Below are positions 21,910-24,656 of a stretch of DNA of 24,656 nt, piece by piece. A program made the translations under genes and the position numbers. Origin of the DNA: Mailhella sp. Its GTDB lineage: Bacteria > Desulfobacterota > Desulfovibrionia > Desulfovibrionales > Desulfovibrionaceae. How positions within the stretch are numbered: position 1 is the first letter of the stretch; every line of letters begins with the position of its first letter. The notes beneath the pieces are model-generated. The model was not told the origin of the DNA and ran no database searches. It was given only the letters and a program-made list of their open reading frames with translations. The DNA lies in contig JAFQPD010000047.1 in the NCBI GenBank assembly GCA_017411945.1, forward strand, positions 1 to 24,656, in the 5' to 3' direction.

Positions 21910-23226
21910 TTACTTGTAGTAGTCCTGCATGAAGGTCTTGATGCGGGCCTGAGAATCAGCCACACGCTTCTTCAGGGATTCGGCATAGGCGTCGAGGTCG
22001 GCAATGGGCTTGCGGGCCACGCCGGTCTCCATGGCGGCCTTGGCCACGGCGGGGGTCACCCAGGTGAGGATGCGCGGGTCGAGAGGCTTGGGCAGGATGT
22101 AGTCGATGCCGTAGGAGAGGCTTTCCACGCCGTAGGCTTCGCACACTTCGGCAGGAGCCTCTTCCTTCGCCAGCTTGGCAAGGGCGTAGGCGGCGGCGAG
22201 CTTCATGTCTTCGTTGATCTCGGTCGCTTCCACGTCGAGTGCGCCGCGGAAGATGTAGGGGAAGCCGGCCACGTTGTTGATCTGGTTGGGGTAGTCGGAA
22301 CGGCCCGTGCCCATGATGCAGTCCGGCACGGCGTCCTTGGCGTCGGCATAGGGGATTTCGGGAACAGGGTTGGCCATGGCGAAGAGGATGGGCTTCGGAG
22401 CCATGGACTTCACCATTTCCTTGGTGAGAAGGTTGCCCTTGGAGAGGCCGAGGAACACGTCCGCGCCCTTGAGGCAGGCGGCGAGGTCGCCGAGGTCTTC
22501 CTTCTGGGCGAACATCTTCTTATAGCGGTTCAGGCCCTTGCGGCCTTCGTGGATGAGGCCGCGGGAGTCGAACATGCAGATGTTCTCACGGCGCACGCCC
22601 AGTTCCATGTAGAAGCGGGAACAGGCGATGCCGGCGGCACCGGCGCCCACCACGACCACGCGCACGTCTTCGATCTTGCGGCCGGTGAGCTCGCAGGCGT
22701 TCAGGAGGGCCGCGCCGGAAATGATGGCGGTGCCGTGCTGGTCGTCATGGAAGACGGGGATGTTCATGGAGGCCTTGAGCGCTTCTTCGATGATGAAGCA
22801 TTCCGGGGCCTTGATGTCTTCGAGGTTGATGCCGCCGAAGGTGGGTTCCAGAGCTTCCACCACGCCGATGAGCTGACCGGGAGCGGAGGTCTTCAGGCAG
22901 AGGTCGTACACGTCCACGTCGGCGAAGACCTTGAAGAGCACGCCCTTGCCTTCCATGACGGGCTTGCCCGCTTCGGGGCCGATGTTGCCGAGGCCGAGAA
23001 CGGCGGTACCGTCGGACACGACAGCCACGAGGTTGGAACGGCCGGTATATTCGCTGACGAGCTTCTTGTCTTCAGCGATGGCGTTGCAGGCCTCAGCCAC
23101 GCCGGGGGAATAGGCGAGAGTGAGGTCTTTCTGGGTTTCGCAGGGCTTTATCGGAATAACTTCCAGTTTGCCGCGACGGGGGGAGCGATGATATTCGAGA
23201 GCTTCTTCGCGGGTGAACAGGGCCAT
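21910..23226 (-). CDS. Malic enzyme, short form without PTA domain
   Basis: This 438-aa oxidative malate decarboxylase (L-malate plus NAD(P)+ to pyruvate, CO2 and NAD(P)H) is of the short bacterial kind. Motifs are TLAYSPGVAEAC, VVSDGTAVLGLGNIGP (69-84), Lys94 in MEGKG, the metal site with Glu137-Asp138, PVFHDDQHGTA (157-167), the Rossmann loop GAGAAG (194-199) and FAMANPVPEI. The phosphotransacetylase-like domain of the long MaeB form is absent. The start at 23226 (MALFTREEAL) has AAGGAG with 6-nt spacing. The frame extends to 23277, but those 17 residues are not family-like. It lies between larBC and the leuCD-like genes, with its own terminator. Cofactor preference cannot be decided here. 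Confidence 0.95.
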   Translation of the reverse strand: MALFTREEALEYHRSPRRGKLEVIPIKPCETQKDLTLAYSPGVAEACNAIAEDKKLVSEYTGRSNLVAVVSDGTAVLGLGNIGPEAGKPVMEGKGVLFKVFADVDVYDLCLKTSAPGQLIGVVEALEPTFGGINLEDIKAPECFIIEEALKASMNIPVFHDDQHGTAIISGAALLNACELTGRKIEDVRVVVVGAGAAGIACSRFYMELGVRRENICMFDSRGLIHEGRKGLNRYKKMFAQKEDLGDLAACLKGADVFLGLSKGNLLTKEMVKSMAPKPILFAMANPVPEIPYADAKDAVPDCIMGTGRSDYPNQINNVAGFPYIFRGALDVEATEINEDMKLAAAYALAKLAKEEAPAEVCEAYGVESLSYGIDYILPKPLDPRILTWVTPAVAKAAMETGVARKPIADLDAYAESLKKRVADSQARIKTFMQDYYK

Positions 23227-23316
23227 GAGCTTCTCCTTCCGAAAATAAGATAAAGAGCTGTTGCAGAAGCATCTCATGCATATCCGCAGAGTGCCTCACC
23301 TTTTAAAGCCATGATA

Positions 23317-23345
23317 AAGAAAGCACAATAGCCCTCTTTTGTCAA
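23317..23345 (-). promoter_or_regulatory. Candidate promoter for the malic enzyme gene
   Basis: Read leftward, a perfect TTGACA (23340-23345) lies 17 bp from TTTCTT (23317-23322), a poor -10 with three matches. An alternative is TTGTGC with TAAAAG further downstream. The 149-bp larC-malic enzyme gap is AT-rich enough for a promoter, but the exact elements are uncertain. Confidence 0.35.
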
Positions 23346-23375
23346 TTTTCGCTACTTTCAGGGCCAAGGGGCAGG

Positions 23376-24251
23376 CTAGTCGTGTTCGAGTCTGCCGAAG
23401 GCGAAAAGCGCACCGTTGGGAGCGCCTTCGAAAATTTTGGTGCCGTAGGCGAGGGCACGCTTTTCCACGCGCATGGAGGGCCACGGCCCGAACTCCGCGC
23501 CAAGGGATTTGAGCAGTGCCATAGCCGTGGGGGTCACGGTTTCGCCCTGTGCCGGGAAGGGCCGCACGGGAACCCCTTCCATGAGTTCGAGCACGGCAGG
23601 GGCAGGAACGGGGATGATGCCGTGTGCGCAATGCACATGCCCGTCGGCCACGGGCAGAGGGCTCACCACGAAGCGTTCGGGAGCAAGCATGGCGAAGAGC
23701 TCGCAGGCCATGCAGATATCGAGGACGCTGTCCAGAGCGCCGACCTCGTGGAAATGCACGTCTTCCGGCGACTTGCCGTGAACAGCGGCTTCAGCGCGGG
23801 CCAGCAGGGTGAACGTGGCGGCGGAAAGCTCCCTGCCCCGTTCGCTCAGGCCGCTTTTCTCGATGATGGCAAGGATATCGCGCAGGGTGCGGTGCTCGTG
23901 CTGATGGGGCAGCTCCACGCTGGCATGCCAGCCGCCTATGTGGTTCACCTCGCGGCGCACGAGCTTCACGCTCCCGGCAAGCTCCGGCATGAGGGAGGCA
24001 AGGCGGGCTTCGAAATCTTCGGCGGAAATCTCCGTCATGCGCATGAGGCCGGCGAGCATGATGTCGCCGGAAAGGCCGGAATGAGCACGGATGGTGAGCG
24101 CCTTGCCGTGAGTATGCCTGTGCCCGTGCGAATGGCAGTGCGCGTGAGGATGTTCGTGCTTGTGCCCGTGGGAGTGGCAATGCGCGTGAGGATGTTCGTG
24201 CTTGTGCCCGTGGGAGTGCACATGTTCGTGACAGTCGTGTTTCTTGCTCAT
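23376..24251 (-). CDS. larC: LarC-like nickel insertion protein, lacking the C-terminal domain
   Basis: This protein is related to LarC, the CTP-dependent cyclometallase that inserts nickel into the pincer nucleotide cofactor of LarA. The 291 residues comprise a His-rich leader (about 5-49, from tandem repeats), the LarC start with SGLSGD (58-63), VHFHEVGALDS (165-175), HGIIPVPAPA and ETVTPTA (237-243). It stops near residue 291. Full-length LarC proteins run about 400 residues because of a C-terminal LarC2 domain reported to bind CTP. That domain is missing here. The 150 bp downstream shows no LarC2-like frame, so a programmed frameshift as in lactobacilli is not evident. The start at 24251 overlaps the larB stop (ATGA), fixing it over an in-frame ATG at 24281. 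The His-rich region probably binds nickel. Confidence 0.85.
   Translation of the reverse strand: MSKKHDCHEHVHSHGHKHEHPHAHCHSHGHKHEHPHAHCHSHGHRHTHGKALTIRAHSGLSGDIMLAGLMRMTEISAEDFEARLASLMPELAGSVKLVRREVNHIGGWHASVELPHQHEHRTLRDILAIIEKSGLSERGRELSAATFTLLARAEAAVHGKSPEDVHFHEVGALDSVLDICMACELFAMLAPERFVVSPLPVADGHVHCAHGIIPVPAPAVLELMEGVPVRPFPAQGETVTPTAMALLKSLGAEFGPWPSMRVEKRALAYGTKIFEGAPNGALFAFGRLEHD
24119..24218 (-). repeat. 42-bp tandem repeat inside larC
   Basis: Two complete 42-bp copies (24119-24160 and 24161-24202, 39 of 42 identical) and the first 16 bp of a third (24203-24218) are joined head to tail. The unit is in frame and encodes HSHGHKHEHPHAHC, giving about 25 histidines in the larC leader. 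It is a coding repeat, not a CRISPR array: there are no unique spacers. Confidence 0.9.
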
Positions 24252-24656
24252 ACTACGTTCACTACCCTTGCCGCGGCGCATGCCGCGCCATAGCCGTTAT
24301 CGATATTAAGGATGCCTACCCCGGGAGCACAGCTGCAGAGCATACTGGAAAGGGCCGCCTGCCCTCCCCGCGCCGCGCCATAGCCCACGGACGTGGGAAC
24401 ACCGAACACGGGCTTGGACGTGAGGCCGCCCAGCACGCTGGCGAGTGCGGCATCCAGCCCCGCGACCACGATGACGACGTCGAAACTGTTGATCTCGCCC
24501 AGCCTCTCGGTCAGCCGCCACAGCCCGGCCACGCCGCAGTCTTCGAATACGCGATGCTCTATGCCGAGGTACTGGAGCGTTCGCGCCGCCTCCCAGGTGA
24601 CGGAACCGTCTGCCGTTCCTGCGGAGACCACCGCCACGCGCCCTCTGCCGCGAGGC
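24248..24656 (-). CDS. larB: LarB, nickel-pincer cofactor biosynthesis (C-terminal part)
   Basis: The gene is cut by the right edge of the window; the last 135 codons are visible. The sequence is the PurE-like domain of LarB, which carboxylates nicotinic acid adenine dinucleotide and releases AMP, the first step in making the LarA cofactor. Motifs are RVAVVSAGTADGSV, GVAGLWRL, VVAGLDAALASVLGGL, VPTSVGYGAARGG and NIDNGYGAACAAARV, matching the LarB C-terminus and not PurE itself. A GTG at 24637 is not the start, since the frame stays open to the window end. Its stop codon overlaps the larC ATG, so the two are translationally coupled. The third maturation gene, larE, is not in the window and may lie further right. 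Confidence 0.92.
   Translation of the reverse strand, partial: PRGRGRVAVVSAGTADGSVTWEAARTLQYLGIEHRVFEDCGVAGLWRLTERLGEINSFDVVIVVAGLDAALASVLGGLTSKPVFGVPTSVGYGAARGGQAALSSMLCSCAPGVGILNIDNGYGAACAAARVVNVV

Noticed and set aside
23227..23375. LarC2 in another frame through programmed frameshifting
   Set aside because: Only about 150 bp are available before the malic enzyme start. The frames I read do not resemble the LarC C-terminal domain.
24119..24218. Repeat array that might be taken for CRISPR
   Set aside because: The copies are contiguous without spacers and in frame within larC, encoding His-rich peptide repeats.

Overview
The window looks chromosomal, from a high-GC anaerobic bacterium. The best fit is a Desulfovibrionaceae-type sulfate or sulfite reducer (Desulfobacterota), possibly a gut-associated relative of Desulfovibrio, Bilophila or Mailhella. 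This is inferred from protein style, from the MerR-rpe-tkt-pgk order (which I recall from Desulfovibrio), and from a tripartite tricarboxylate transporter beside Lar genes. No rRNA or other taxonomic marker is present. Genes are densely packed, mostly on the minus strand, with strong Shine-Dalgarno sites. Third-position GC bias produces very long but spurious antisense reading frames.

Left part (1-12268, all minus strand). A carbon-metabolism operon reads MerR-type regulator, rpe, tkt, pgk and ends at strong hairpins. Next come an ABC-F ATPase coupled to an unknown two-helix membrane protein, a TrmI-type tRNA m1A methyltransferase, a DEAD-box RNA helicase with its own near-consensus promoter, and a maf-thiM pair. 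Middle (12269-14968, plus strand): argD and pyrC, which are arginine and pyrimidine biosynthesis. Between pyrC and the next operon lies a roughly 300-bp AT-rich pocket (14969-15271). It holds ordered 12-bp repeats resembling integrase arm sites, followed by two convergent terminator hairpins.

Right part (15272-24656, all minus strand) is the most interesting region. In transcription order it has larB (cut by the window edge), larC, a malic enzyme, a LeuC/LeuD-type hydro-lyase, the tripartite transporter tctC-tctA-tctB, and a LarA-family nickel-pincer 2-hydroxyacid racemase. LarB and LarC make the cofactor that LarA needs. The transporter would import a di- or tricarboxylate, the LeuCD-like enzyme would hydrate or dehydrate it, LarA would invert a 2-hydroxyacid, and malic enzyme would turn L-malate into pyruvate. 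My working hypothesis is a maleate/D-malate (or related 2-hydroxydiacid) utilisation locus built around a nickel-dependent racemase. The substrate is not proven by the sequence.

Two oddities stand out there. LarC carries a tandemly repeated histidine-rich N-terminus but lacks the usual C-terminal (LarC2) domain. The LeuD specificity loop matches neither the isopropylmalate nor the homoaconitate signature as I recall them. Several intercistronic hairpins suggest graded expression within the transporter-racemase operon.
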